A stretch of DNA of 64,000 nucleotides from Streptomyces fuscichromogenes. Its GTDB lineage: Bacteria > Actinomycetota > Actinomycetes > Streptomycetales > Streptomycetaceae. The position numbers and the translations under genes were made by a program. The notes under the pieces are model-generated. The model saw only the letters and a program-made list of their open reading frames with translations. It made no database searches and was not told the origin of the DNA. Shown one piece after another: positions 1 to 9,284 of the stretch. The first letter of the stretch is position 1; every line of letters starts with the position of its first letter. The DNA is taken from positions 1-64,000 of the forward strand of contig NZ_BMML01000027.1 in the NCBI RefSeq assembly GCF_014645815.1, read 5' to 3'.

Positions 1-100
1 CAAGGAACGGTCGCTTCCTTTGTACTCACCCTCTCGGGCTTTCCTCCGGGCTTCCCTTCGGTGTTCCAAACTCTATCAGTGTTTTTCCGGCCCCCTGACC
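1..100 (-). promoter_or_regulatory. Probable rRNA operon leader/promoter region, transcribed leftward
   Basis: Read on the minus strand this stretch contains TAGAGT (complement of 70-75) as a possible -10, a GGTCAG-like -35 19 nt upstream, and then leader sequence of the kind I recall upstream of Streptomyces 16S rRNA genes (AGGAAAGCCCGAGAGG followed by AGTACAAAGGAAGCG). No open frame with Streptomyces codon use covers it. The identification rests on memory of rrn leader sequences, not on an alignment. The 16S gene itself would lie beyond the left edge. Promoter hexamers are tentative. Confidence 0.55.
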
Positions 101-250
101 ACCGTCCCGCAGGCATGCGGAAGATGATCCCGAGTTAGGATCCGACAAGTTTGGGTGCTGCCGAGTGGCCACGCTTTACCGCGCCGCCTGGTCTCAAGCA
201 GGAGTACGACTGTACACGGAGCCTCGAAGCCCGTGCAAATCGAATAGGCT

Positions 251-266
251 GGTGGTCTAGACCACT
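251..266. promoter_or_regulatory. DasR-type dre palindrome upstream of crr-ptsI
   Basis: GTGGTCTAGACCAC at 252-265 is a perfect 14-bp palindrome with a further T at 266. It matches the dre consensus (ACTGGTCTAGACCACT-like) bound by the GntR-family regulator DasR, which in S. coelicolor controls PTS and chitin/N-acetylglucosamine genes, including crr-ptsI. It lies about 112 bp upstream of the crr start. The spacing suits repression, with relief by glucosamine-6-phosphate as known for DasR. Confidence 0.85.
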
Positions 267-377
267 AGCTGGTAGCTTCCATGCGGAACCGCCACTTCAT
301 ATGACATACGCTGCTGCTCAGTGCCGTCCGGAACGCAGTGACGGCCCGTACGCAGCACCACTTCTGGGAGGCTTCCC

Positions 378-827
378 ATGACCACCGTGACGTCCCCTCT
401 CTCCGGACGTACCGTCGGACTGGCCGCCGTGCCTGATCCGGTCTTCGCCGGGGCCATGGTCGGCCCGGGTACCGCCATCGACCCCGCGCGTGAGCCTTCC
501 GAGGCCGTGGCGCCCGTGGACGGCGTCGTCGTCTCTCTGCACCCGCACGCGTTCGTCGTCGTCGACGGGGAGGGTCACGGCGTGCTCACCCACCTCGGTA
601 TCGACACGGTGCAGCTCAACGGGCAGGGCTTCGAACTTCTCGTCAACAAGGGGGACACCGTGACCCGCGGCCAGGCCGTGGTGCGCTGGAACCCGGCCGA
701 GGTCGAGGCCGCCGGCAAGTCTCCGGTCTGCCCCGTCGTGGCCCTGGAGGCCACGGCCGACTCGCTCTCCGACGTCAACGAAGACGGTGACGTGAAGGCG
801 GGCGACATCCTCTTCGCCTGGAGCTGA
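378..827 (+). CDS. crr: PTS sugar-specific EIIA component, glucose type (Crr)
   Basis: Cytoplasmic phosphocarrier of the phosphotransferase system, which takes phosphate from HPr and hands it to membrane EIIB/EIIC permeases. The 149-aa length is typical of a single-domain EIIA-Glc. The phosphorylated histidine is His72 in THLGIDTV, with the supporting histidine His57 in HPHAF. The following QLNGQGFELLVNKGD and the final GDILFAW strand also fit the family. The ATG start has GGGAGG at 366-371, 6 nt upstream. The gene is followed directly by ptsI, so the two general PTS proteins form an operon behind a dre site. The partner HPr is not in the window. Confidence 0.95.
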   Translation: MTTVTSPLSGRTVGLAAVPDPVFAGAMVGPGTAIDPAREPSEAVAPVDGVVVSLHPHAFVVVDGEGHGVLTHLGIDTVQLNGQGFELLVNKGDTVTRGQAVVRWNPAEVEAAGKSPVCPVVALEATADSLSDVNEDGDVKAGDILFAWS

Positions 828-937
828 CGCGTCTCGGACCGACGACCCCGCTGCCGTGCCGTCCTACGACGGTGAGGGCGGCGACCACGACAACCACCGC
901 GGCGGCGGGACCCGCCGCACTATCGGAGACGGGTGAG

Positions 938-2608
938 ATGGAGACAACGCTGCGAGGCGTCGGCGTGAGCCACGGTGTGGCGATCGGCGAGGTTCGGCAC
1001 ATGGGAACGGCGGTGCTGGAGCCGCCTGCCAAGCAGATCCCGGCCGAAGAGGCGGAGCGCGAGCAGGGGCGCGCCCGGCAGGCCGTGGACGCGGTGGCCG
1101 CCGATCTGATGGCGCGCGGCAATCTGGCGGGCGGCGAGGCCCAGGCGGTCCTCGAGGCGCAGGCCATGATGGCGCAGGACCCCGAGCTGATGTCCGACGT
1201 AGAGCGCCGGATCGCCGTCGGGAGCACCGCCGAGCGTGCCGTGTACGACGCGTTCGCCGCGTACCGCGAGCTGCTGGCCGCCGCGGGTGAGTACCTGGCC
1301 GGCCGGGTGGCCGACCTGGACGATGTGCGGAATCGTATCGTCGCCCGTCTGCTGGGCGTTCCGATGCCGGGTGTCCCGGACAGCGACGAGCCGTACGTCT
1401 TGGTGGCGCGGGATCTGGCGCCGGCCGACACGGCGCTCCTCGACCCGACCCTGGTGCTTGGTTTCGTGACCGAGGAGGGCGGGCCGACCAGCCACAGCGC
1501 GATCCTGGCGCGGGCGCTCGGGGTGCCCGCCGTGGTGGCGCTGCCGGGTGCCGGTGAACTTGCCGAGGGCACCGTGGTCGCCGTCGACGGCAGCACCGGC
1601 GACATCTTCGTGAACCCGAGTGCGGAGAAGAAGGCGGCGCTCCAGGCGGCGGCCGCCGAGCGGAAGGCGGCGCTGTCCGCGTCGACCGGCCCGGGTGCGA
1701 CCGCGGACGGGCACAAGGTGCCGCTGCTGGCCAACGTGGGCGGGCCGGCGGATGTGCCGGCCGCGGTGGCGGCCGGTGCCGAGGGCGTCGGTCTGTTCCG
1801 TACCGAGTTCCTGTTCCTGGACGACAGCAAGAGCGCTCCTTCCGAGGAGAAGCAGGTCGAGGCCTACCGCCAGGTGCTGGCGGCGTTCCCCGAGGGCCGG
1901 GTCGTCGTGCGGGTGCTGGACGCGGGCGCGGACAAGCCGCTGGACTTCCTGACTCCGGCGGACGAGCCGAACCCGGCGCTGGGTGTGCGTGGTCTGCGGA
2001 CGCTGCTCGACCACCCCGAGGTGCTGCGCACCCAGCTGACGGCGCTGGCGAAGGCGGCCGAGGGGCTGCCCGTCCACCTTGAGGTGATGGCGCCGATGGT
2101 GGCGGACCGTGCGGACGCGAAGGCGTTCGCGGACGCCTGCCGGGAGGCGGGGCTGCGGGCCAAGTTCGGCGCGATGGTGGAGATTCCGTCGGCCGCGCTG
2201 CGGGCCCGCTCGGTCCTCCAGGAGGTCGAGTTCCTGTCGCTGGGGACGAACGACCTGGCGCAGTACACGTTCGCCGCGGACCGTCAGGTGGGCGCGGTGT
2301 CCCGGTTGCAGGATCCGTGGCAGCCCGCGCTGCTCGACCTGGTGGCGCTGTCGGCGGAGGCGGCGAAGGCCGAGGGCAAGAGCTGTGGCGTGTGCGGTGA
2401 GGCCGCGTCGGATCCGCTGCTGGCGTGTGTGCTGACGGGTCTGGGGGTCACCTCGCTCTCCATGGGTGCGGCGTCGATTCCCTATGTACGGTCGATGCTG
2501 GCCAAGTGCACGCTGGCCCAGTGCGAACGGGCCGCGGCGGCCGCGCGTGCCACCGACAGCGCGGAGGAGGCCCGCGTGGCGGCTCAGGCGGTGCTGTCCG
2601 GCGAGTAG
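938..2608 (+). CDS. ptsI: PTS Enzyme I (phosphoenolpyruvate-protein phosphotransferase)
   Basis: Starts the PTS relay: autophosphorylates from PEP and passes the phosphate to HPr. 556 aa, usual for the family. The phosphohistidine is His186 in GGPTSHSAILA. The C-terminal PEP-binding barrel shows GLFRTEFLFLD and the active-site cysteine Cys486 in GVCGEAASDP. The ATG at 938 is preferred over the in-frame GTG at 872: it is preceded by GGAGACGGGTGAG, and homology begins at once (RGVGVSHGVAIGEV), whereas the extension is threonine/alanine-rich low complexity. It lies 110 bp after crr and probably shares its dre-controlled promoter. A perfect hairpin follows. Confidence 0.95.
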   Translation: METTLRGVGVSHGVAIGEVRHMGTAVLEPPAKQIPAEEAEREQGRARQAVDAVAADLMARGNLAGGEAQAVLEAQAMMAQDPELMSDVERRIAVGSTAERAVYDAFAAYRELLAAAGEYLAGRVADLDDVRNRIVARLLGVPMPGVPDSDEPYVLVARDLAPADTALLDPTLVLGFVTEEGGPTSHSAILARALGVPAVVALPGAGELAEGTVVAVDGSTGDIFVNPSAEKKAALQAAAAERKAALSASTGPGATADGHKVPLLANVGGPADVPAAVAAGAEGVGLFRTEFLFLDDSKSAPSEEKQVEAYRQVLAAFPEGRVVVRVLDAGADKPLDFLTPADEPNPALGVRGLRTLLDHPEVLRTQLTALAKAAEGLPVHLEVMAPMVADRADAKAFADACREAGLRAKFGAMVEIPSAALRARSVLQEVEFLSLGTNDLAQYTFAADRQVGAVSRLQDPWQPALLDLVALSAEAAKAEGKSCGVCGEAASDPLLACVLTGLGVTSLSMGAASIPYVRSMLAKCTLAQCERAAAAARATDSAEEARVAAQAVLSGE

Positions 2609-2636
2609 TCGGCCGCGGCCGTGACCGGCTGTCTGT

Positions 2637-2670
2637 CCAGGGGCGCCCCACCGCTGTGGGGCGCCCCTGG
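2637..2670. terminator. Perfect 15-bp stem, 4-nt loop terminator
   Basis: Arms 2637-2651 (CCAGGGGCGCCCCAC) and 2656-2670 are exact reverse complements around CGCT. There is no long T-tract, which is usual in Streptomyces. It sits between the ends of ptsI and the convergent gene at 2676, so it can serve both strands. Confidence 0.8.
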
Positions 2671-2675
2671 TGGTT

Positions 2676-3569
2676 TCAGTGGTGGTGGCCGGGTGCCGTC
2701 CCCTGGTCGCCGAGGTCGGGCGGGGCGCAGTAGTCGACGTCCGATTCCGGTGAGACGAGGTCTCCGGACTCGACGTCGGTGCAGTAGGCGTCGAAGACCT
2801 CGCCTGCGGTGAGCGGGTCGAGGCTGTTGCCGCGCAGTCGCCAGCCGTAGACGCGGTCGGGGGCGGCGGGGGCGCTGGTGCGCATGACGAGCCCGCCGGG
2901 GCTGCGGGTGGCGAGGCCGAGGGCGAGGACGCTGGTGAACTCGAGGGCTTCCGCCTCGTCGAGGTGGGTGGTGCCCTCGTCGTTCCGGTCGGCGTGGAGC
3001 ACGGTGACGAGGGTTTCGGGTGGTCCGGAGACGCTGCACACGAGGTGCCGGTTGCCTGCCGGGGCGGTGTCGAGGATGCGGCTCAGGAGGTGGGAGGCGC
3101 GGGTGAAGGCGGCGCGTCCGATGTCCTCGCCGCAGGTGGGGCAGGGTCCGAGGCGGGCGAGGAGGGTACTGGCGTACTCCCAGGTGGCCTGTCGTACCGC
3201 CTCGTCGACGAGGGCGGGGACGAGGTCGGTGAGGGGGCGGCCGTCGTAGGGGACGGTGGCGCCGGTGGCCGCGAGTTCGGCGGTGAAGCGGGTGCGGCTG
3301 GCCGGGTTGTCCGCGTCGAGTCCGGTGACCGTGCAGAACTCGGCGTACTCCTCGGGGTCGAACAGGGCGAGTGTGGTCTGGGTGCCCTCGGCGGCGCGGG
3401 TCCTGAGGAGGGCCTCCATCTGGCGGAGGTAGGTGAGGTGGTCGTCGAAGGTGAAGGTGCGGTAGCGCCGCATGGCGCGGAAGTCGTGCTCGTCGGTCAA
3501 CAGACCGATGGTGCCGGCGATTTCGCGGCGCAGGACGCGTCGCATGGTCCGGTGGTCGGTGCGCGCCAT
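2676..3569 (-). CDS. Conserved hypothetical protein
   Basis: 297-aa soluble protein that I do not recognise. It begins MARTDHRTMRRVLRREIAGT and has an acidic, helix-rich body, a zinc-ribbon-like CPTCGE pair near the middle, a cysteine-containing VDYCAPPD near the end and a GHHH tail. No signal peptide or membrane segment is visible. The ATG at 3569 is preferred over an extension of 11 codons because AGGGGGA lies 5 nt upstream. It is convergent with ptsI and stands alone. The three-histidine end and CxxC could bind metal, but this is only inference. Confidence 0.7.
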   Translation of the reverse strand: MARTDHRTMRRVLRREIAGTIGLLTDEHDFRAMRRYRTFTFDDHLTYLRQMEALLRTRAAEGTQTTLALFDPEEYAEFCTVTGLDADNPASRTRFTAELAATGATVPYDGRPLTDLVPALVDEAVRQATWEYASTLLARLGPCPTCGEDIGRAAFTRASHLLSRILDTAPAGNRHLVCSVSGPPETLVTVLHADRNDEGTTHLDEAEALEFTSVLALGLATRSPGGLVMRTSAPAAPDRVYGWRLRGNSLDPLTAGEVFDAYCTDVESGDLVSPESDVDYCAPPDLGDQGTAPGHHH

Positions 3570-3886
3570 GGTTCCCCCTGTGTGCGGTCGATCAATGCTC
3601 ACTCACAGTAACCGGCACCACTGACAATGGGTGTGGAAGGCGGCGGTGACGGCGCGGGGGCCGATGCTGCGCCGGGCGGACCGGGCGAGTCCGTGGACCC
3701 CGAGGTGGGCGTCCTGGCCGGGGAGCTGACCGGGCGTGGGATCGGGTCGCACGGGGTGAGCGGATGAACCGGTGGGTGGCGGCGGGGCCCGCCTCCGGTT
3801 GCCGGCCGGGCGGGGCTCGCCCCGGACTTCGCCGTCTGGGCGGGTCCGAGGCCGGCTGCGTCGGGTGAGCGCGCTCTGGGGTGAGT

Positions 3887-5863
3887 TCAGGCGCGTTTGC
3901 GGGCCAGGTCCTCGAAGTAGCTCAGCAGGTCGAGGTTGTCGATGGACCCGGGGTTGACGGCCTTCTCCAGCGGCGTGCCCTGCAGAAGACGTTTGACCGG
4001 GACCTCGATGCGCTTTCCGGTGAGGGTGTGCGGGACGCCGGGGACCTCGATGATCTCGTCGGGGACGTGCCGGGGCGAGAGCTGTTCGCGGATGGCCCGC
4101 CTGATGCGGTCCAGCAGGGCCTCGTCGAGGTCCGCGCCCGGTGCCAGATGGACGAAGAGGGGCATCCAGTAACCGCCGTCGGGCTGTTCGACGCCGATGA
4201 CGAGGGACTCCTTGATCTCGGGGAGGCGCTCGACGACCTCGTAGATGTCGGCCGAGCCCATCCGTACGCCCTGGCGGTTGAGCGTGGAGTCGGAGCGCCC
4301 GTGGATGATCACCGAGCCGCGTGCGGTGACGGTGATCCAGTCGCCGTGGCGCCACACGCCGGGGTAGGTCTCGAAGTAGCTCTCGTGGTAGCGGCTGCCG
4401 TCGGGGTCGTTCCAGAAGCGGATCGGCATGGACGGCATGGGGTTGGTGACGACCAGTTCGCCCACTTCGTCGATGACGGGGTGGCCGGCCGGGTCCCAGG
4501 CCTGGAGGTCGGTGCCGAGGCCGGGTGCCTGCAGTTCACCGGTGAACACGGGGAGCGTGGGTACGGCGCCCGCGAAGCAGGAGCACACGTCGGTGCCACC
4601 GCTGACGGAGGCGATCCAGAGGTCGGCCCCGCTCGCTGCGAACTCGTCGTGCAGCCAGCGGAAGCCGTCGGGGGGCAGCGGGGAGCCGGTGGTGGCGACG
4701 CACTTCACCCGTGTGAGGTCGTAGTCGCGGGAGGGGTGCACGCCGGCCTTGCGGCAGGCCATCACGTAGGCGGCGGAGGTGCCGTAGAGGGTGGCTCCGG
4801 TGCGTTCGGCGACGCGCCACTGGGCGCCGGTGTCGGGGTAGCCGGGGCTGCCGTCGTACAGGACGATCGTGGTGCCGGTGAGGAGGCCGGAGACGAGGAA
4901 GTTCCACATCATCCAGCCGGTCGAGGTGTACCAGAAGAAGCGGTCCTCGGGGCCCAGGTCGCAGTGCAGGCCGAGCTGTTTGAGGTGTTCGACCAGGATG
5001 CCGCCCTGGGACTGGACGATGGCCTTGGGCAGGCCGGTGGTGCCGGAGGAGTAGAGCACCCACAGGGGGTGGTCGAACGGGACCTGCTCGAACTCTGGTT
5101 CGGTGTCGGCGGAGGTCAGGGCCGACCACTCCAGGGCGCCTTCGGGGGCCGGGGTGCCGAGCAGCGGGATGTGCACGACGGCGCGCAGGGTGGGCAGTTC
5201 GCGGCGGAGTTCGGCGACGGTCTCGCGTCGGTCGTGTTCCTTGCCGCCGTAGCGGTAGCCGTCGACGGTGAACAGGACGACGGGTTCGACCTGCTGGAAG
5301 CGGTCCAGGACGCTGCGGGCGCCGAAGTCGGGGGCGCAGGAGGTCCAGACGGCGCCCACGGCGGCGGTGGCGAGCAGGGCGACCACGGCCTGCGGGACGT
5401 TCGGGAGGTAGCCGCTGACGCGGTCGCCGGGGCGGACGCCGAGGGCACGGAGTTCGGCGGTCAGAGAACCGACCTGGCGGCGCAGCTCGGCCCAGGTGAC
5501 CGGGCGGGGTTCGTGGGTCTCGTCGACGTACAGGAGCGCGGGTTCGTCCGCGCGGGTGGCGGCGGCGCGCAGGGCGTGCTCGGCGTAGTTCAGGGTGGCG
5601 CCGGGGAACCACTCGGCGCCGGGCATCGCCCGGTCGCCGAGCACGCGCGCGTAGGGCGTCGAGAACCGCACCTCGAAGTATTCGGTGACGGCCTGCCAGA
5701 AGGTGTCCAGGCGGTCGACGGACCAGCGGTGCAGGGCCGGGTACCCGCCGTCCGAGGGGGCGCCGTGGCGTTCCGCCGCCCAGGACTGGAACCTGGTGAT
5801 GCGTGCCTGGGCGATCCGCTGCGGATCGGGCCGCCAGAGCGGCTGGGGGTTCGCGGTCGACAT
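3887..5863 (-). CDS. Acetoacetyl-CoA synthetase (acetoacetate-CoA ligase)
   Basis: ANL-superfamily adenylating enzyme that activates acetoacetate to acetoacetyl-CoA through an acyl-AMP. 658 aa, the usual AacS length. Visible motifs are the phosphate loop YSSGTTGLPKAI near residue 265, the A5-type TGWMMWNFL region, the hinge IHGRSDSTLNRQGVRMGS, and the C-terminal HTLTGKRIEVPVKRLL with the catalytic lysine. Start chosen at ATG 5863 (MSTANPQPLWRPDP), preceded by GGGAG; the longer frame adds 15 residues without family character. It is divergent from the GH31 gene across a 359-bp region containing a dyad. The general family also includes acetyl-CoA synthetases, but length and motifs favour acetoacetate. 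Confidence 0.88.
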   Translation of the reverse strand: MSTANPQPLWRPDPQRIAQARITRFQSWAAERHGAPSDGGYPALHRWSVDRLDTFWQAVTEYFEVRFSTPYARVLGDRAMPGAEWFPGATLNYAEHALRAAATRADEPALLYVDETHEPRPVTWAELRRQVGSLTAELRALGVRPGDRVSGYLPNVPQAVVALLATAAVGAVWTSCAPDFGARSVLDRFQQVEPVVLFTVDGYRYGGKEHDRRETVAELRRELPTLRAVVHIPLLGTPAPEGALEWSALTSADTEPEFEQVPFDHPLWVLYSSGTTGLPKAIVQSQGGILVEHLKQLGLHCDLGPEDRFFWYTSTGWMMWNFLVSGLLTGTTIVLYDGSPGYPDTGAQWRVAERTGATLYGTSAAYVMACRKAGVHPSRDYDLTRVKCVATTGSPLPPDGFRWLHDEFAASGADLWIASVSGGTDVCSCFAGAVPTLPVFTGELQAPGLGTDLQAWDPAGHPVIDEVGELVVTNPMPSMPIRFWNDPDGSRYHESYFETYPGVWRHGDWITVTARGSVIIHGRSDSTLNRQGVRMGSADIYEVVERLPEIKESLVIGVEQPDGGYWMPLFVHLAPGADLDEALLDRIRRAIREQLSPRHVPDEIIEVPGVPHTLTGKRIEVPVKRLLQGTPLEKAVNPGSIDNLDLLSYFEDLARKRA

Positions 5864-6222
5864 GGGGCGGCTCCCGGACTTCTGCGCTGGTGTGCGTCGG
5901 ACGCGCACGGGCTGGGGTGTGCGCGTGAGCGGCTGACAGGGACGATGCCACGTGATCGACTTCTACACCAGGGTGTGCTCCACATAGTTCGAGCCGTGAC
6001 GATATGGGCTGAAACCACATACGTAGTTCAGCCCGAGAGCTCTCCCGGCCCCCCTCGCCCACAGGCCCCCGGCCTGAACCTAAGATGCCTGACCTAGATC
6101 ATCGGAACCGCGCGGGACGCTCCGGGCGACCGGGTCCGTGTCGTGAAGAAGTGGTCCCGGCATGGGTGAACGGCAGTTGAACGGCACGCGCGCGCGGGGT
6201 GCCGAGTGGCAGGGTGAGCAGC
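5864..6222. promoter_or_regulatory. Divergent promoter region with an 8-bp dyad
   Basis: This 359-bp region lies between the divergent acetoacetyl-CoA synthetase and GH31 genes and holds no convincing gene. At 6006-6034, GGGCTGAA and TTCAGCCC form an inverted repeat with a 13-nt spacer (ACCACATACGTAG) in an unusually AT-rich patch. The layout suits an operator, but no regulator can be named. Confidence 0.45.
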
Positions 6223-8583
6223 ATGGACGGTCGTGACCTGGTGCGTTCGGTGAGAGTGGTCGGTTCGGGGAAGGCGGCTCAGGGGTTGCGTACCGTACGG
6301 GCCGCGTGGCGCAGAAAGCGGATCGATGCCGCCGGGCTGCCCCCGCGGGGGGCCGAGCGCGCCCGGGTGCCGGGGCTGGTGCAGGGCGTGGAGCCGGGGC
6401 CGGGGGGCGGTGTGATCCGCTTCAGCCGGTCCGAGCTGCGGATCACGGTCGCCGTGAACGGGGCGGTCTTCTGGGGCTGGGACGGGGCCGGTCCGGAGCC
6501 GTCGTACGCGCTCGCGGGCCGTTGCCCGGAGCCGGATCCGCGGGCGGTCCTGGAGCCGGACACGGACGGCGGCTGGCGGGTCGTGGCGGAGCGGGTGACG
6601 GTGAGCGTCTCGCGGCACGGCGCGGTGGAGGTGTGCACGCCCGGTGGCGTGATGCTGCGGCGGGATCTGCCGCCGCGCTGGTGGGAGCCGGTGGGCGGGG
6701 GCGCGGCGCGCTGGGTGCAGCGGTCGGAGGTGGCGGCGGACGCGCGGTTCTTCGGGCTGGGCGGGCGCGCCTCGGGGCCGCGGCTGCGGGACGGCACCTA
6801 CCGGCTGTGGAACACGGACCCCGGACATGCCTTCGGACCCGCCGACGATCCGCTGTACATCACCATGCCCGTGCAACTGGTGGTGGCGGACGCCGCCGTG
6901 CATCTGGTGTTCCACGACACCTCCTGGGACGGGACGGTGAGCCTCCGGGAGGGCGAGGAGGGGGCCGGTTCCGGCCATGACCGGACCGGGCGGTGCGAGC
7001 TGCGGATGGACGGCGGTCCGCTGCGCTGCTGGGTGATGGCGGGCACCCCCGCGCGCGTGCTGCACGCGTGGGCCTCGCTCACCGGCGCGCCCGCGCTGCC
7101 GCCGGCCTGGGCGCTGGGCCATCACCACGCGCGCTGGGGTTTCGGCAGCGAGGAGGAGGTACGGCGGGTCGTCGCCGGTTACCAGGAGCGCGGGCTGCCG
7201 CTGGACGCCGTCCATCTGGACATCGACCACTTCGACGCCCACCAGGTGTTCACGGTCGACCACGAGCGCTTCCCGAAGCTGGCGACGCTGGCGGAGGAGC
7301 TGCGGCGGGACGGGATCCGGCTGGTGTCGATCGTCGATCCGGCGGTCAAGGCCGAGCAGGGCAACGCGGTCCACGACAGCGGGGTGGCGATCGACGCCTT
7401 CGTCCGTGATGCGTCGGGGCGGACCGTGGAGGGGGTGGTGTGGCCCGGGGAGACGGTCTTCCCCGACTTCACGGACGCGCGCGTGCGCGCGTGGTGGGGC
7501 GGGCTGTACGAGGAGCGGCTCGCGCAGGGCTTCGCCGGGTTCTGGCACGACATGAACGAGCCGACGTCGTTCAGCGCCTTCGGCGAGTCGACGCTGCCAC
7601 GCTCGGCACGGCACGCCCTGGAGGGGCGCGGCGGCGACCACCGGGAGGCGCACAACGTCTACGCGCTCGGCATGGCGCGGGCGGCCTACGAGGGCCTGCG
7701 CGGACTCGCGCCCGGGGAGCGGCCGTTCCTGTTCTCCCGCTCGGGCTGGGCCGGTGTGCAGCGCTACGGGGGCACGTGGTCCGGTGACGTCGCCACCGGC
7801 TGGCCGGGGCTGCGCGCGTCCCTGTCGCTGGTGCTGGGGCTCGGGCTGTGCGGAGTGCCGTACTCGGGTACTGACGTGGGCGGTTTCGACGGGAGTCCGA
7901 CGCCGGAGCTGTTTCTGCGCTGGTTCCAGCTGGGCGCGTACCTGCCGCTGTTCCGCACCCACGCGAGCATGCGGGCGGGGCGCCGGGAGCCGTGGGAGTT
8001 CGGGGCCGAGGTGCTGGAGCACGCGCGCGTGGCGCTGCTCGAACGGCGGCGTCTGCTGCCGTACTTCATGACGCTGGCGCAGCTCGCCCGGCGCACCGGA
8101 GCGCCGTATGTGCGGCCGGTGTGGTGGGGTGCGCCGGAGGACCGGGCGCTGCGCGACTGCGAGGATGCCTTCCTGCTGGGCGACAGCCTGTTGGTGGCCC
8201 CGGTGCTGGACCCGGGCGCCGACCGGCGTGCGGTGCAGCTGCCCCGGGGGCGCTGGTACGACACGGTGACCGAGAAGGTGTACGAGGGGCCCGGACAGGT
8301 GCTCGTCGACGCCCCGCTGTCGCGGATCCCGGTGCTGGCGCGTGCGGGTGCCGTCCTGCCCGTGCGGGACGAGGACGGCGGGACACGGCTTGAGGTGTGG
8401 GCGCCCGTCCGGGGACGGACGGGCGGCGGACTGTTCGTGCCGGACGCGGGCGACGGCTGGGACGAGCCGGAGATCGAGCGTTACGTCACCCGCTGGGAGG
8501 GCCGGCGGGTGGTGATCCGGCGCGACGACGAGAGCGGCGTGAGCAAGCCGTCCCGTCCCGTCCGGGTCAGGGGGCTGGGCTGA
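6223..8583 (+). CDS. Glycoside hydrolase family 31 (alpha-glucosidase/xylosidase-like)
   Basis: Retaining alpha-glycosidase, 786 aa. The GH31 nucleophile is Asp443 in GFWHDMNEPTSF. The acid/base region is GGTWSGDVATGWPGL, followed by GVPYSGTDVGGFDGSPTP and LPLFRTHASMR. The N-terminal beta-sandwich is followed by the (beta/alpha)8 core and a C-terminal beta domain (LLVAPVLDPGADRRAVQLPR). No signal peptide, so it probably acts in the cytoplasm on maltose- or isomaltose-like sugars. ATG 6223 is preferred over GTG 6199 because AGGGTGAG lies 5 nt before it. It ends 10 bp before the convergent Nudix gene. The exact substrate cannot be read from sequence. Confidence 0.88.
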   Translation: MDGRDLVRSVRVVGSGKAAQGLRTVRAAWRRKRIDAAGLPPRGAERARVPGLVQGVEPGPGGGVIRFSRSELRITVAVNGAVFWGWDGAGPEPSYALAGRCPEPDPRAVLEPDTDGGWRVVAERVTVSVSRHGAVEVCTPGGVMLRRDLPPRWWEPVGGGAARWVQRSEVAADARFFGLGGRASGPRLRDGTYRLWNTDPGHAFGPADDPLYITMPVQLVVADAAVHLVFHDTSWDGTVSLREGEEGAGSGHDRTGRCELRMDGGPLRCWVMAGTPARVLHAWASLTGAPALPPAWALGHHHARWGFGSEEEVRRVVAGYQERGLPLDAVHLDIDHFDAHQVFTVDHERFPKLATLAEELRRDGIRLVSIVDPAVKAEQGNAVHDSGVAIDAFVRDASGRTVEGVVWPGETVFPDFTDARVRAWWGGLYEERLAQGFAGFWHDMNEPTSFSAFGESTLPRSARHALEGRGGDHREAHNVYALGMARAAYEGLRGLAPGERPFLFSRSGWAGVQRYGGTWSGDVATGWPGLRASLSLVLGLGLCGVPYSGTDVGGFDGSPTPELFLRWFQLGAYLPLFRTHASMRAGRREPWEFGAEVLEHARVALLERRRLLPYFMTLAQLARRTGAPYVRPVWWGAPEDRALRDCEDAFLLGDSLLVAPVLDPGADRRAVQLPRGRWYDTVTEKVYEGPGQVLVDAPLSRIPVLARAGAVLPVRDEDGGTRLEVWAPVRGRTGGGLFVPDAGDGWDEPEIERYVTRWEGRRVVIRRDDESGVSKPSRPVRVRGLG

Positions 8584-8593
8584 GCCGGAGGGC

Positions 8594-9127
8594 TCAGTAG
8601 CGGCCCTCGAACCACGCGCGTACGGCCACGCTGTGCAACGGGAAGGCGAGTTCCTCGGCGCGGCGCAGCAGGTGCCAGCCCTCCGTCTCGTCGGTCGCGC
8701 CCGACGGCGGAAGGCCCTCGGCCGGGCGTTCCGGGAGGAGCCCGAACAGCAGCAGGTGGCCGTCGGGTGAGCTCATGGCGTCGACGAGCCGTACGTCGCG
8801 GGCGGCCGCGTCGATGCCCGTCTCCTCCTTGAGCTCACGGACGACGGCGTGCCGCCAGTCCTCGCGGTCGTCGACGAAACCGCCGGGCAGTGCGGTGCCG
8901 CCGCGCGCGGGGGCCACGGTGCGGGTGATGACGACCAGGGCGGTGCCCTTCGTGTCGTAGACGGGCTGGAGGGCGATCGCCACCGGCAGCGGGTTGCGGT
9001 AGGCGACCTGGCCGCAGGCCCGGCAGGTGCGGGGCCAGCCGGAGATTCCCGCCCCGTAGGCCGCTCCACAGCTCGAACAGTGCGAGCCCGGAGCGGAGTT
9101 GGCAATTGGGTGCTGATTTTCGGACAC
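8594..9127 (-). CDS. Nudix hydrolase with N-terminal zinc ribbon
   Basis: 177-aa pyrophosphohydrolase of the Nudix fold. The Nudix box runs GGFVDDREDWRHAVV then RELKEETGI, matching G-x5-E-x7-R-E-U-x-E-E-x-G-U. An N-terminal zinc ribbon has CSSC (around residue 17) and CRAC (around 36), as in NADH pyrophosphatase-like Nudix proteins. GTG start; no strong ribosome binding site is visible, so the start is less certain. It is convergent with the GH31 gene. The substrate could be NADH, a nucleotide sugar or another nucleoside diphosphate derivative. Confidence 0.87.
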   Translation of the reverse strand: MSENQHPIANSAPGSHCSSCGAAYGAGISGWPRTCRACGQVAYRNPLPVAIALQPVYDTKGTALVVITRTVAPARGGTALPGGFVDDREDWRHAVVRELKEETGIDAAARDVRLVDAMSSPDGHLLLFGLLPERPAEGLPPSGATDETEGWHLLRRAEELAFPLHSVAVRAWFEGRY

Positions 9128-9284
9128 GCGCGGACTTTATCCGATCAGGAGAACGACGTCTTACGGTCAGGGGAATGCCGCCCTCCGGAAGTGAACCGAC
9201 ATCCGGCGGCCGGGCGCCCCGGGCGGGCGGGGCGGCCGGATCCGGCGGCGCGGCCTGCCCAATTCCGGCGGCCCGTGGCACACT

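Noticed and set aside
3603..3886. Possible small gene between the hypothetical and acetoacetyl-CoA synthetase genes
   Set aside because: Short frames on both strands lack ribosome sites and consistent codon bias; no gene is called.
3881..6097. 738-aa open frame on the plus strand
   Set aside because: Antisense shadow of the acetoacetyl-CoA synthetase gene, with no family motifs.
6094..8022. 642-aa open frame on the minus strand
   Set aside because: Shadow of the GH31 gene; arginine/proline-rich without domains.
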